64,000 bases of DNA, from contig CM017556.1 of the NCBI GenBank assembly GCA_007844125.1, positions 18,406,017 to 18,470,016 on the forward strand. The letters run 5' to 3'. This document shows positions 43,562 through 54,905 of this stretch, piece after piece; the stretch's first letter is position 1; the number at the start of each line of letters is the position of its first letter. The notes beneath the pieces were generated by a model. It saw only the letters and a list, made by a program, of their open reading frames with translations. It had not been told where the DNA came from and did not search any database. The translations under genes were made by a program, and so were the position numbers. The DNA comes from Sinonovacula constricta. Lineage: Eukaryota; Mollusca; Bivalvia; Cardiida; Solecurtidae.

Positions 43562-44765
43562 ATTGTCCTACCATGGTATCTCCCTGGTAATACAGCAGTC
43601 TATATTGTTGTCCTACCATCATATCCCCATGGTAATACAGCAGTCTTTATTATTGTCCTACCATCTTCTCCCCTGGAATACAGCAGTCTATATTATTGTT
43701 CTACCATCATCTCCCCCGGTAATACAGTCTATATTATTGTCCTACCATCATCTCCCCCGGTAATACAGCAGTCTATATTATTGTCCTACCATCATCTCCC
43801 CTGGTAATACAGCAGTCTATATTATTGTCCTACCATCATCTCCCCCCGTAATACAGCAGTCTATATTATTGTCCTACCATCATCTCCCCCGGTAATACAG
43901 CAGTCTATATTATTGTCCTACCATCATCTCCCCTGGTAATACAGCAGTCTATATTATTGTCCTACCATCATCTCCCCCGGTAATACAGCAGTCTATATTA
44001 TTGTCCTACCATCATCTCCCCCGGTAACATAGCAGTCTATATTATTGTCCTACCATCATCTCCCCCGGTAACATAGCAGTCTATATTATTGTCCTACCAT
44101 CATCTCCCCCGGTAATACAGCAGTCTATATTATTGTCCTACCATGGTATAACCCTGGTAATACAGCAGTCTATATTATTGTCCTACCATCATCTCCCCCG
44201 GTAACATAGCAGTCTATATTATTGTCCTACCATCATCTCCCCCGGTAATACAGCAGTCTATATTATTGTCCTACCATCATCTCCCCCGGTAACATAGCAG
44301 TCTATAATTTTTCCTACCATCATATCCCCAGGTAATACAGCAATCTATATTATTGTCCTACCATCATATCCCCATGGTAATACAGCAGTCTATATTATTG
44401 TTCTACCATCTAATCCCCATGGTAATACAGCAGTCTATATTATTGTCCTACCATCGTATCCCCATGGTAATACATCAGTCTATATTGTTGTCCTACCATC
44501 ATATCCCCATGGTAATTCAGCAATCTATATTATTGTCCTACCATCGTATCCCCATGGTAATACAGCAGTCTATATTATTGTTCTACCATCTAATCCCCAT
44601 GGTAATACATCAGTCTATATTGTTGTCCTACCATCATATCCCCATGGTAATTCAGCAATCTATATTATTGTCCTACCATCGTATCCCCATGGTAATACAG
44701 CAATCTTTATTATTGTCCTACCATCGTATCCCCATGGTAACACAGCAGTCTATATTATTGTCCTA
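43562..44765. repeat. 45-bp minisatellite, right block, about 27 copies
   Basis: Same 45-bp unit as 40004-42178. 43740-44340 is the ccatcatctcccccggtaat type; 44340-44765 is the catatccccatggtaat type with a clear 4-unit (180-bp) higher-order repeat (ttctaccatctaatccccat at 44401 and again at 44581). The 137-codon plus frame 44353-44766 is repeat-driven. Confidence 0.97.
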
Positions 44766-47034
44766 GCCAACACTGATATCCTGTGGAACAGTGTCATCAT
44801 GTCCCAGACCAGTCTATGCAGCCATGAATGTATCTCCAATTGACATTAATGATGATTTTATTTATTTTCAGCATAATAAACGGATTACTTGACAGGTAAC
44901 AACTGTGTGTGCTTGTGTTTCAATGTTCTTGTCGCCTGTTGATCCCAATGTGGAGCACCTACCAGCCAAACCTACCTCCTTGAGCCACCACACTCTCTCC
45001 TCTTCATCGTCTCCTTTGTTCAACTGTCTTTCGACACCTATATGTATGCATGAAGCTTCATACCCATACATATTATCAGTCCTGCAAAAATACACAAGTG
45101 AATATGGAATTCTTAATTTGTTACATGCCCAACAAAATCTATTTATGTGTTAATGTAAGTTTCAGAAAGGTATAGACTGTTTATGGTGTTTTCTAAACAT
45201 CACGTCTGACATCCACATTGGGAGCATGTCATTGATCGTATGTTAGTTACACTGCTGCTAGGAAAGGCAATTTGGGAAGGAAAATTGTTTATTTTTCATT
45301 AGGTCAATATATAATGTTTCATGTAGTTGCAAATTATTTCCTATGATTCCAGCAATTATTTACAGGCCTTGCTGCATGTACTTTGTGAACCAAGTTGATT
45401 TTCAGTGTGGCAGTTTGTCAAATAGTATATCAGTGTTTCCATATGTTGTTTATGTTTCAGTATTATTTAAGAATGTTAGATTTCCCTTTTTCCTAATGTA
45501 AGCTTTTTATACAATATATCTTTGGGTTTGTTTTCTTTACTTTTTTTTTTAAATGTAAACATAGAGATAAAATAACAGTAAAGAAAATAATAAAAAATAT
45601 TTGGAAATCGGGCAAATTCTATACTTGACATCAAATAATCCAAAAGATTTTTGATGCACCCGAGAAAAAAAGATTCTTTTTGACATCAAAAACATCTCAT
45701 TGTTATGAAGATTTAAACATTTTTATATTGTGAGTCTAGCAGTTATGTTGTATTTCTGTATTATGGTGAAGCTAAGACGCAAACATATAAACAATAAGGT
45801 TTTGCATATGGCATGTGTGGTTTTGACTATGGACAATGTCTGTCAGTGTTATACCTTTTGAAAATGATATAAAATGGCGCCACATACAACATACTACAGC
45901 ATTGGCTGCCATTCAGTCACAAGAAATGTTGATTTTATCACTAAGTATTATGTTGTCACTACAATGCTTGCATTTTCTGATTTTCTGAAAGCTGCAGTTT
46001 CTTTTTTGAAAAATATATGTAAGAAAATGAAAAAAAAAAATTGTTTTAAAGGCACCTGTTCCTGTGATAGTTTTAAAAATAGACTTAAAAGTAAAAGTAT
46101 GACTTAAAAAGGATTTTAAAAAAAATGTATATATAAGTATAATTCATATGCATTGACTTAAAAATGTAAATTATTGCATTAATGATTGCAAAGTGACATA
46201 TGACTCTGTAAATGTTGAAACTAGACTTTTTATAATCCAGTGGTACAGGTATGGTACTTTCGTGTATTTGTATGTATAAAACTATTTTCATGTATTCGTA
46301 TGTAGTCAAAGTTTCATGTAGCCATGTTGATGTGTTGTAATTATAGTTAGAGGCTATTTCTTGCATTATTTTGAGCTAGAGGCTATTTTTTATACTGTAA
46401 TGCAATAAGAAACTGAAATTAAGTGGTAGAGACTTACTGTTTAGTTTTTGTCCTACTTATTTACTTAGTAAGAGGACATTTTGCTTTTTGTGTTTCTTGT
46501 AAAAGAATTAACATCTTTGCTTAAAAAAGAAAAAAATCTGAACTCTACAGAAAAAAAAGTGTAAGACAAGCATGTAAATTGAAAATACTGGCAACTAATG
46601 GGCAAAACTGCAAAATGTTATCTTGAGCCATTGCGGGATGGTTTGTTGTTATATTTTACCATCATGGTGTTAGTTTACCCATTTTATTGTATTTTCTTCG
46701 TAATATTATAATTTTATTATGCTGTCTTTCCAAAGCCAGTACTGCAAGGACAGATTTAGATGGGGTCAGACCTTGTGCATGCCCCCCCCAACCCCATTAC
46801 CCAGACCATGTATAAATAAATATATGAATTTAGATAAACCAGCCACATATTGTAGATTTATTTACACACATTGTGTGATTGTTAACCTGGCATACATCTT
46901 CCTTATACCATATCTTAAAACAAAATCCACACTCCCTCTATAGTTTATCTTAGATCCATCACTGTATTGAATTCAGTTCTACAGTGGATCTCATTTGCTA
47001 CTATGTGTGACAGATTAGTATACGAGTAACATAC
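44766..47034. other. AT-rich stretch between the 45-bp array and a candidate exon
   Basis: Holds the 24-nt exon candidate. The plus frame 44905-45153 is Ser/Pro/His-rich but lacks an acceptor in phase. The minus frame 46085-46366 is AT-driven. 46776-46800 is C/A-rich. Nothing else. Confidence 0.4.
44872..44895 (+). CDS. Candidate micro-exon, plus strand, 24 nt, phase 2-2
   Basis: Seen: strong acceptor gattttatttattttcag ends at 44871; 24 nt; donor ACAG|gtaaca at 44896. Only one frame is open (first base finishes a codon, then IINGLLD, then AG). Phase 2 entry and exit agree with the candidate at 34987-35028. Very short, so statistical support is low. Confidence 0.3.
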
Positions 47035-47076
47035 TTGTGTTCCTTCATCCAGAGGTTTCAGTAACTTGTCTCCATC
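47035..47076 (-). CDS. Candidate micro-exon, minus strand, 42 nt, phase 0-0
   Basis: Seen: on the minus strand acceptor cttttactttccatcacacag ends at 47077; 14 codons read DGDKLLKPLDEGTQ; donor CAA|gtatgttac starts at 47034. Phase 0 in and out, a multiple of three, and strongly protein-like (acidic/Lys loop). Agrees in phase with 34291-34335 and the terminal exon at 747. One of the better micro-exon candidates, though chance cannot be excluded. Confidence 0.42.
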
Positions 47077-47385
47077 CTGTGTGATGGAAAGTAAAAGACA
47101 GCCAGCCACAAGTATACACTATATTGTATATACCATATAGTTAACATTTAGTATTGACAACTTGCAAGGATATGAGAATATTGTTACAAAAATAAAATAT
47201 ATGCAAAATAATCATCTAAATAACTGTCTTGGATACCTGTAGATCATATTGTTACGACTTTTCCTAAAAAATATTAATAAACCTTAATTTGAAGTTTTAA
47301 GTTTATACTTAGGCAAATAAATGTATCATTATTTGGTGTTTATAATCAATTGTTTCTCATTCATTGTAACATGATGTTATGTTAT

Positions 47386-47812
47386 CTTAGGGGCCATACA
47401 GGTTTAGTCATGTTATCCTAGGGCACCGGCCATACCGGTTTAGTCATGTTATCCTAGGGCACCGGCCATACCGGTTTAGTCATGTTATCCTAGGGCACCG
47501 GCCATACCCGTTTAGTCATGTTATCCTAGGGCACTGGCCATACAGGTTTAGTCATGTTATCCTAGGGCACCGGCCATACCGGTTTAGTCATGTTATCCTA
47601 GGGCACCGGCCATACTGGTTTAGTCATGTTATCCTAGGGCACCGGCCATACCGGTTTAGTCATGTTATCCTAGGGCACCGGCCATACCGGTTTAGTCATG
47701 TTATCCTAGGGCACCGGCCATACCGGTTTAGTCATGTTATCCTAGGGCACCGGCCATACCGGTTAAGTCATGATATCCTAGGGCACCGGCAATACCGGTT
47801 TAGTCAAGTGAG
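47386..47812. repeat. GC-rich minisatellite, 36-bp unit, about 12 copies
   Basis: cctagggcaccggccatacc ggtttagtcatgttat repeats every 36 bp with almost no divergence except in the first and last units. It is far more GC-rich than the surroundings and carries CpGs and the self-complementary ACCGGT. Young, homogenised array. Confidence 0.97.
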
Positions 47813-49427
47813 CATGCTTGACCACTTGGTATATTGCAAATCGCCACAATAACGTCCATTTGACAGTTTAATGCTGATTTGGCATAAACGAAATCTTTTC
47901 TCATTACATTACCCACAGATATTTGATTTTTTATGCAATCTTTGGTAAGCTCATTATCGCTATTAAATGATAGACGATAATTTACATACTGTATGCATGA
48001 AATTAAAACTTTATTTAATAATTAAATTTTATAATAAATACACCAAAGGGAGCTTTTGAAAAACATAGATTTGCAGCTGTTGTATCACTCTCAACAATGA
48101 TAATGTAATAATGATAATATAACAAGTTTATGATAGTAAAAGGTTTTGATAATATAAAAAACATACTTCTTCTGTAATCATTTATTCAGTTCACACACAC
48201 AACCCTTATAGCCATTACTGGTAATAATTAAGATCGTCATAGACAATTTTCAATTCATGTAACACAATTGCATGGTCTTTGACAACATTATATTTTCTTT
48301 AAGATTTGTGATAATAAATGGTTGATGTCTCAATTTTCATATTTTATTATATACTCAAATCAATGTTACACAAAAGGTATAAAGTGGAACACCCTGCCCA
48401 ATGATCCCATATATATATATATATATAATATATGCCAACTTTCTATACAATGAATGTTTCCTGGAAAAATTATAATTGTGTATGTTTTCACAAGCTTATT
48501 AAATCCCATTAATATATTTTTAAAAAATGCTTTAATACATTTTATCCAGTCATTCATCTGTGGGAAGTTGCCCTAAAACAGTTTTAATCCATGTTGAATC
48601 ATTATACATGTGTGATGAATTGATATTAAGCTGTGGCAAGTGGTGAATCGATCTAGCAGTGAATAGTAACTAATTCGACCAATCAGCTGGCTGCTTACAA
48701 CAACACAGATGTCCGAAAAACAATCTGTCTAGGCCTTACCTCTGGGCAGTTAACATCTATATGATTATAGTTTCCACAGTATACGACCATGTCAGCAAAG
48801 AAGTTTTAAAGTTCATTATAATCAAAATGACTTAGTGTCTATTCAGAATCATCGCACAATATTACACCATGCATTTCCTGGAGATAATGTTGTGCAGAGA
48901 TTTGTTCACACAATCAGCAGGATATAAAACAACGATAGGAAGCACTTTGGTTTTGATCAGCAATCGTATTAAAGCATGTCCTTACATAATATTGACAGCT
49001 TCTCTCATCAATGAGTAATTTATATAATGATATTGCTACATCAAACACTCACACATGGTACTGTTCTCACCAAGTGTGACTGTGTGTATTTTAATCACGA
49101 GAAGTTACATTTCTGATAAAAAATGACAATGCTTCCACCAGCATTATAGAGTAATTGTATAATCCCTTGAGCAAAGGAATTATCTGAATTTTCATAAAAG
49201 AGTGTGTTTTCAAGACTGGTAGAGTGGCAGATAGCAAGTGGATGTTGCTTGTTGAGAAAACAGTAATTCTACAGCTATAATCTCTGCATGCAACTCCAAC
49301 CCTAGCATGGAATGGTTTAACTTTGCATTGTGAAGCCTTTGACAAATTGATTAAATTTCTAAATAGCCTTCTTTTAAAAGTAAATGCTTTTATAATGTCA
49401 TTATAAAGTCAATCAGTTGATTGAGTA
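47813..49427. other. AT-rich stretch, nothing firm
   Basis: A TA microsatellite at 48409-48432. The minus open frame 49091-49345 (84 codons, QCKVKPFHARVGVACRDYSC...) has reasonable composition but a weak acceptor and no homolog I recognise. Confidence 0.4.
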
Positions 49428-51572
49428 AATAAGACAGGTGACATAGGTCCTAAATATATAAAGAGTATATCAGACAGGTGACATAGGTCCTAACTGTATA
49501 AAGAGTATATCAGACAGGTGAGATAGGTCCTAAATATATAAAGAGTATATCAGACAGGTGAGATAGGTCCTAACTGTATAAAGAGTATATCAGACAGGTG
49601 AGATAGGTCCTAAATATATAAAGAGTATATCAGACAGGTGAGATAGGTCCTAACTGAATAAAGAGTATCTGAGACAGGTGAGATAGGTCCTAACTGTATA
49701 AAGAGTATATCAGACAGGTGAGATAGGTCCTAAATATATAAAGAGTATATCAGACAGGTAAGATAGGTCCTAACTGTATAAAGAGTATATCAGACAGGTG
49801 AGATAGGTCCTAAATATATAAAGAGTATATCAGACAGGTGAGATAGGTCCTAACTGTATAAAGAGTATATCAGACAGGTGACATAGGTCCTAACTGTATA
49901 GAGAGTATATCAGACAGGCGACATAGGTCCTAACTGTATAAAGAGTATATCAGACAGGTGACATAGTCCTAACTGTATAAAGAGTATATCAGACAGGTGG
50001 CATAGGTCCTAACTGTATAAAGAGTATATCAGACAGGTGGCATAGGTCCAAACTGTATACAGAGTATATGAGACAGGTGACATAGGTCCTAACTGTATAA
50101 AGAGTATATCAGACAGGTGGCATAGGTCCTAACTGTATAAAGAGTATATCAGACAGGTGGCATAGGTCCAAACTGTATACAGAGTATATCAGACAGGCGA
50201 CATAGGTCCTAACTGTATAAAGAGTATATCAGACAGGTGACATAGGTCCTAACTGTATAGAGAGTATATCAGACAGGCGAAATAGGTCCTAACTGTATAA
50301 AGAGTATATCAGACAGGCGACATAGGTCCTAACTGTATAAAGAGTATATCAGACAGGTGGCATAGGTCCAAACTGTATACAGAGTATATGAGACAGGTGA
50401 CATAGGTCCGGACTGTATCAAGCATATATCGGACAGGTGAGATAGGTCCTAACTGAATAAAGAGTATATGAGACAGGTGACATAGGTCCGGACTGTATAA
50501 AGAGTATATCAGACAGGTGACATAGGTCGGGACTTTATAAAGCATATATCAGACAGATGACATAGTCCTAACTGTATAAAGAGTATATCAGACAGGTGAC
50601 ATAGGTCCTAACTGAATAAAGAGTATATGAGACAGGTGACATAGGTCCGGACTGTATAAAGAGTATATCAGACAGGTGACAATTAGGTCGGGACTTTATA
50701 AAGCATATATCAGACAGATGACATAGGTCCTAACTGAATAAAGAGTATATCAGACAGGTGAGATAGGTCCGGACTTTATAAAGCATATATCAGACAGGTG
50801 AGATAGGTCCTAACTGTATAAAGAGTTTATCAGACAGGTTACATAGGTCCTAACTATATAAAGAGTAAATCAGATAGGTGACATAGGTCTGGACTGTATA
50901 AAGCATATATCAGACAGGTGACATAGGTCCTAACTGTATAAAGAGTATATCAGACAGGTGACTTAGGTCCTAACTAAATTAAGTGTACATCAGACAGGTG
51001 ACATAGGTCCTGACTGTATAAATCATATATCAGACAGGTGAGATAGGTCCGAACTGTATCAAGCATATATCAGACAGGTGACATAGTCCTAACTGAATAA
51101 AGAGTATATCAGACAGGTGACATAGGTCCTAACTGTATAAAGAGTATATCAGACAGGTGACATAGATCCTAACTGTATAAAGAGTATATCAGACAGGTGA
51201 CATAGGTCCGGACTGTATAAAGCATATATCAGACAAGTGACATAGTCCTAACTGAATAAGGAGTATATATCAGACAGGTGACATAGGTCCAGACTGTAAA
51301 AAGCATATATCAGACAGGTGACATAGGTCCTAACTGAATAAAGAGTATATCAGACAGGTGAGATAGGTCCTAACTGTATAAAGAGTATATCAGACAGGTG
51401 AGATAGGTCCTAACTGTATACAGAGTATATCAGACAGGCGACATAGATCCTAACTGTATGAAGAGTATATCAGACAGGTGGCATAGGTCTTAACTGTATA
51501 AAGAGTATATCAGACAGGTGACATAGGTCCTAACTGTATACAGAGTATATCAGACAGGTAACATAGGTCCTA
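49428..51572. repeat. 40-bp minisatellite, about 53 copies, with dimeric higher-order structure
   Basis: agacaggtgacataggtcct aactgtataaagagtatatc, period 40. From 49441 to about 49880 units alternate between taaatatata and taactgtata, giving an 80-bp dimer. After 50400 a third type (ggactgtataaagcatatat) mixes in, with single-base indels in several units. Confidence 0.97.
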
Positions 51573-52754
51573 AAGTATGCACAGTTAACGGGATGGAAGT
51601 CTGAATTAATACATAGCAGCAAATAGGGTAGATCCTGATCAGAAAGCTCATAGCAGAAGGCTGAAGCTGGCTGTTAAGGATTATTGCAGCAGGTAACAGT
51701 CTATAGATTTGTATGCTGTTAGCATGAGATATGAAGATCCTCCTCTTTGTTGAATAATCCTGCAGTAAATAGGTGAATTATTGGACAACAGATTGATTGA
51801 GACAGAAGCTGTACCATCAGTACCAGTGGTGTATCTGAAACAGGTCCATGTATCTAGTCACTGACAGTCTCACATGGCCAATATAATGTAACTAGAAAAG
51901 TCATTGATGTGAATTGAGCACCAAAGGTGACACAAAAACTGAACAGTTAAACAAATTAAAAGCAATATATGAGCAAGTAACAAAGACATATTTGAAAAGT
52001 TATGGTTTTTGTTTAAAAGTTTTCAGTACACTATAAATCTCAAGAAAAAAATATGTATAATGTTATTTCCTAAGACCATACAATGATTTAAAACAAAATA
52101 AAAAGCAAAACTGACACCATTTAATAGGTTTTTCCAAGTTGCTACATATATAGAAGAAAAGAAGTTGCCAACATTATTACAATTAAGTATAAAACTAAAG
52201 TTAACAAGCAGAAAATGCACATGTTCAGCAGCCTTACATAACACAAATCTTTATTGTTTAGGTAGTATTTTTCTGGAACATGGCATGTTTTTTCTTTCTC
52301 ATTTTATTTTCAGAATTGTTTTGTATGGAAGCATTTTTGTATCTGGGCTTTGTATACAAAAATCAATGTTTATTTTTTTTTCTTGAATTAACCTACTTCA
52401 CCCATTTAAAGTGAAATGGATGAAGACAAACTGAGAGAAACAGTAACAATAGAATGATCTGGTATGTCCTTAATCCTGATGGTACTAATGTTGTAACCAA
52501 GCAGTATTATTTCGTAAGTATGTGCTATTATATAATTACACACTGAACTGACATTAAGAATACAAAACAAAAGTTTACAAAAGTTGCTGTCAAGTGAAAG
52601 TTGTATGTCTTTTAATATACGATTGAAATACTACAAAATATCAAACTGACTTATTTCTACACTTTAATATTATCCAAGCTGGATACTGATGTTTAGTAAA
52701 TTTGGGTGTAAAGAAGTAATAATTAGTCATATTATGTTTTTGCAAAATGTTCAT
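51573..52754. other. AT-rich stretch; begins with a dispersed-repeat fragment
   Basis: 51616-51642 carries gcagcaaatagggtagatcc tgatcag, close to 29606-29626. 52023-52386 is AT/T-rich on both strands. No gene. Confidence 0.45.
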
Positions 52755-53245
52755 GAAATAAAAGTGTTGGACAAGGAACAAAATCTCATGTCAGGTCTAT
52801 GGTTTGAACCCAGAACCTGGTTTGAACCCAGAACCCTCTGATCCTGAATCCATAACTTTAACCGCTTGACCAAAAACATTTCAACTATGTTTTACATACT
52901 TTCTTGGTTGTTGAACGTTTCTTTAATGATCATCCAAATTGTTAATAAGGTCTTTTTGAAAACTTGTGATAATGGGTTTATGGTTTGATTTTGAAAACAT
53001 CTTATCCCGAGTCCATAACCCTAACCTCTTAACGAAGAACCCTTCTAGATATTATAAAAGCATTCTTGGTGTGTTGCACGTTTCTCTTATGCAAGGGAAT
53101 TGATCATCTGAGCCTTTCATAAGATCCTTGTCAAAACTTGTCATTACTGGAATAGGGTTTGAACATGAAACCCTCTGATCCAGAGTCTAAAAACGTAATC
53201 TCTTGACCATGAAAACATCAGAGATGCATTAAAAGAATTCTGCAC
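52755..53245 (-). repeat. Tandem of three tRNA-like (SINE-head) units, about 175 bp each
   Basis: On the minus strand, ggtcaagcggttaaagttat ... ggttctgggttcaaacc at about 52875-52810, with diverged repeats at about 53038-52980 and 53210-53155. Each is separated by similar sequence (ttgttgaacgtttctttaat / tgttgcacgtttctcttatg). The first head has a duplicated B-box segment (ggtttgaacccagaacc twice). An A box and a B box are present, so the head derives from a tRNA of the Leu/Ser-like class. Confidence 0.65.
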
Positions 53246-54119
53246 ACTGGCAGCACTGGAAATGCTAGTTTTAGATTTGTGTGGACCTTACGGAAATTGT
53301 GTATATATATTGCAAGTGTCTTTAAATGTTGCCTAAACATTGCATCTTATGGCAGATTTTTACCCAACATACTCAATGGATCATTCAGAAGAAGCTTTTC
53401 CTAACTTTGGACTGTTTTGTTGCTAATACATAATCAAAATTTGTTGACGTACAGTCCGAACATTGAAGGACATAATGAAGAGCATCTATCTATTTACTAT
53501 TATTATCTATTTCTATCTACTTTTGTAAATAAGGGTGTACATATTCACTATGTACATTTACATTAAATGTTTAGAAATTTTAATAACAAAAACAAATAAA
53601 CCAACATCTCTCGTTTTCTGCCTTCATGTTTGCATGAAAGTTACTGACACAAAAATAACTATAATTCTTTTTTAAATAAAATAGAATGCATTTACCGAAT
53701 AAGGACATGTATTTTATCAGGGTTTGCTAGTCTGCCAAACCTTCCTCATGTACAAATTTCAGTGAACATTCCATATATAGACATCATGCTTCAGTGCATC
53801 GTCAATAACATCATGGATCATGGATGCCCCACAACCTGGGTATCAGAGAGCATGCTCTTGAAGCAAGAAAAACATACACGTGAACTCTCCTACTTTTGGA
53901 GGGAGACTCCCACTTTTAAGGTTCAAAATTATTTGAAAATTAGGGCTGTTTTACACATTATCAGAAATCTCCTTACTTGGAGACAGATAATTTCCTTCTT
54001 TGTTTACATGAAAACAACAAATGTTCAACTTTGCAAGTGAAAATCTCCCACTTGGGTCTCAGAAAAGGTTCACATGTATGAATGAATATTCCAGGAACCA
54101 GTCTATCTGCTATTTTCCT
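53246..54119. other. AT-rich stretch with a 92-codon plus frame
   Basis: The frame 53762-54040 reads QCIVNNIMDHGCPTTWVSES... but lacks splice signals. The same region has short repeated phrases (ctcctacttttggaggg, gactcccacttttaagg, ctcccacttgggtc), so a decayed repeat is equally likely. Confidence 0.35.
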
Positions 54120-54485
54120 TTCTTCCTTGTTTTTTTGTAATTACAATCTGCATTGTTAACCTTGGCATACACAGATTTTTTCTTAGAAAAAAAATGGGCA
54201 AACAGCTTCAAGTTTCCTGTTATTGCCTGCTGCATTGTTGACATCCTTTTTTAATTGCAAGCTGCTCTATTAACTTGTCACATTTAGTTATTTTTTTTGG
54301 AAAATTATCTGGCCAATCAGCTGCACGTTCCTGTTATTGCCTGCTGCATTGTTGACATCCTTTTTTAATTGCAAGCTGCTCTATTAACTTGTCACATTTA
54401 GATATTTTTTCGGAAAATTATCTTGCCAATGAGCTGCACATTCCTGTTATTGCCTGCTCATTATTATCACCATTCACAAAGTTAT
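54120..54485 (+). repeat. Dispersed repeat 'gttattgcctgct' family, copy 3, internally duplicated
   Basis: tcctgttattgcctgctgca occurs at 54218 and 54332, with a third partial at 54445. The intervening ~114 bp (ttgttgacatccttttttaa, gcaagctgctctattaact) is tandemly duplicated. Upstream gcattgttaaccttggca matches 9789-9806. Confidence 0.75.
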
Positions 54486-54689
54486 TCCATAAGAGGAAGT
54501 GGAGAGTGGCATCAAGGAGCGTACAGAAAAGGGTGGGGGGGAATTACTGATGCTTGATCAATTCTTTTCCAATCTCGATATTGGTAGCACTCAGCCCCAT
54601 TGAGATGATTTTTATAAACACCCACATGGGTTTGGTTAAGGGTTTGGTGGAAGATTAGTGAATTTATTAACCGATTGTTCAGGGACACT

Positions 54690-54905
54690 TGCGGCTGAGG
54701 GATAAGTCACCTTATAAAGTCTCAGTCTTACACTGTGTGGGTTCACTATCTGGATGGGGTCGGATCTGTTATGTGGGAAGGTCTTCCAGCTGATCTTCAA
54801 CCAATGGTTAAGCACTCAGGCAATTTTTGTCGGGGACCTTTCAACTCTAAAATCGTTGGATGTTGCCAGCATGACCATATTCTGAAAATCAAACTAAACA
54901 ATTAC
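54690..54905 (+). mobile_element. tRNA-derived SINE, family 1, copy h
   Basis: Head acttgcggctgagggataag (eroded A box), gtgtgggttcactatctgga, gtgggaaggtcttccagctg, cgttggatgttgccagcatg and accatattc. Confidence 0.6.

Noticed and set aside
39922..45153. Series of open frames of 60-137 codons on both strands (LLLPYHHIPM.. type)
   Set aside because: They follow the 45-bp satellite, whose length is a multiple of 3. They have no splice or start support, so they are frame-preserving repeats rather than genes.
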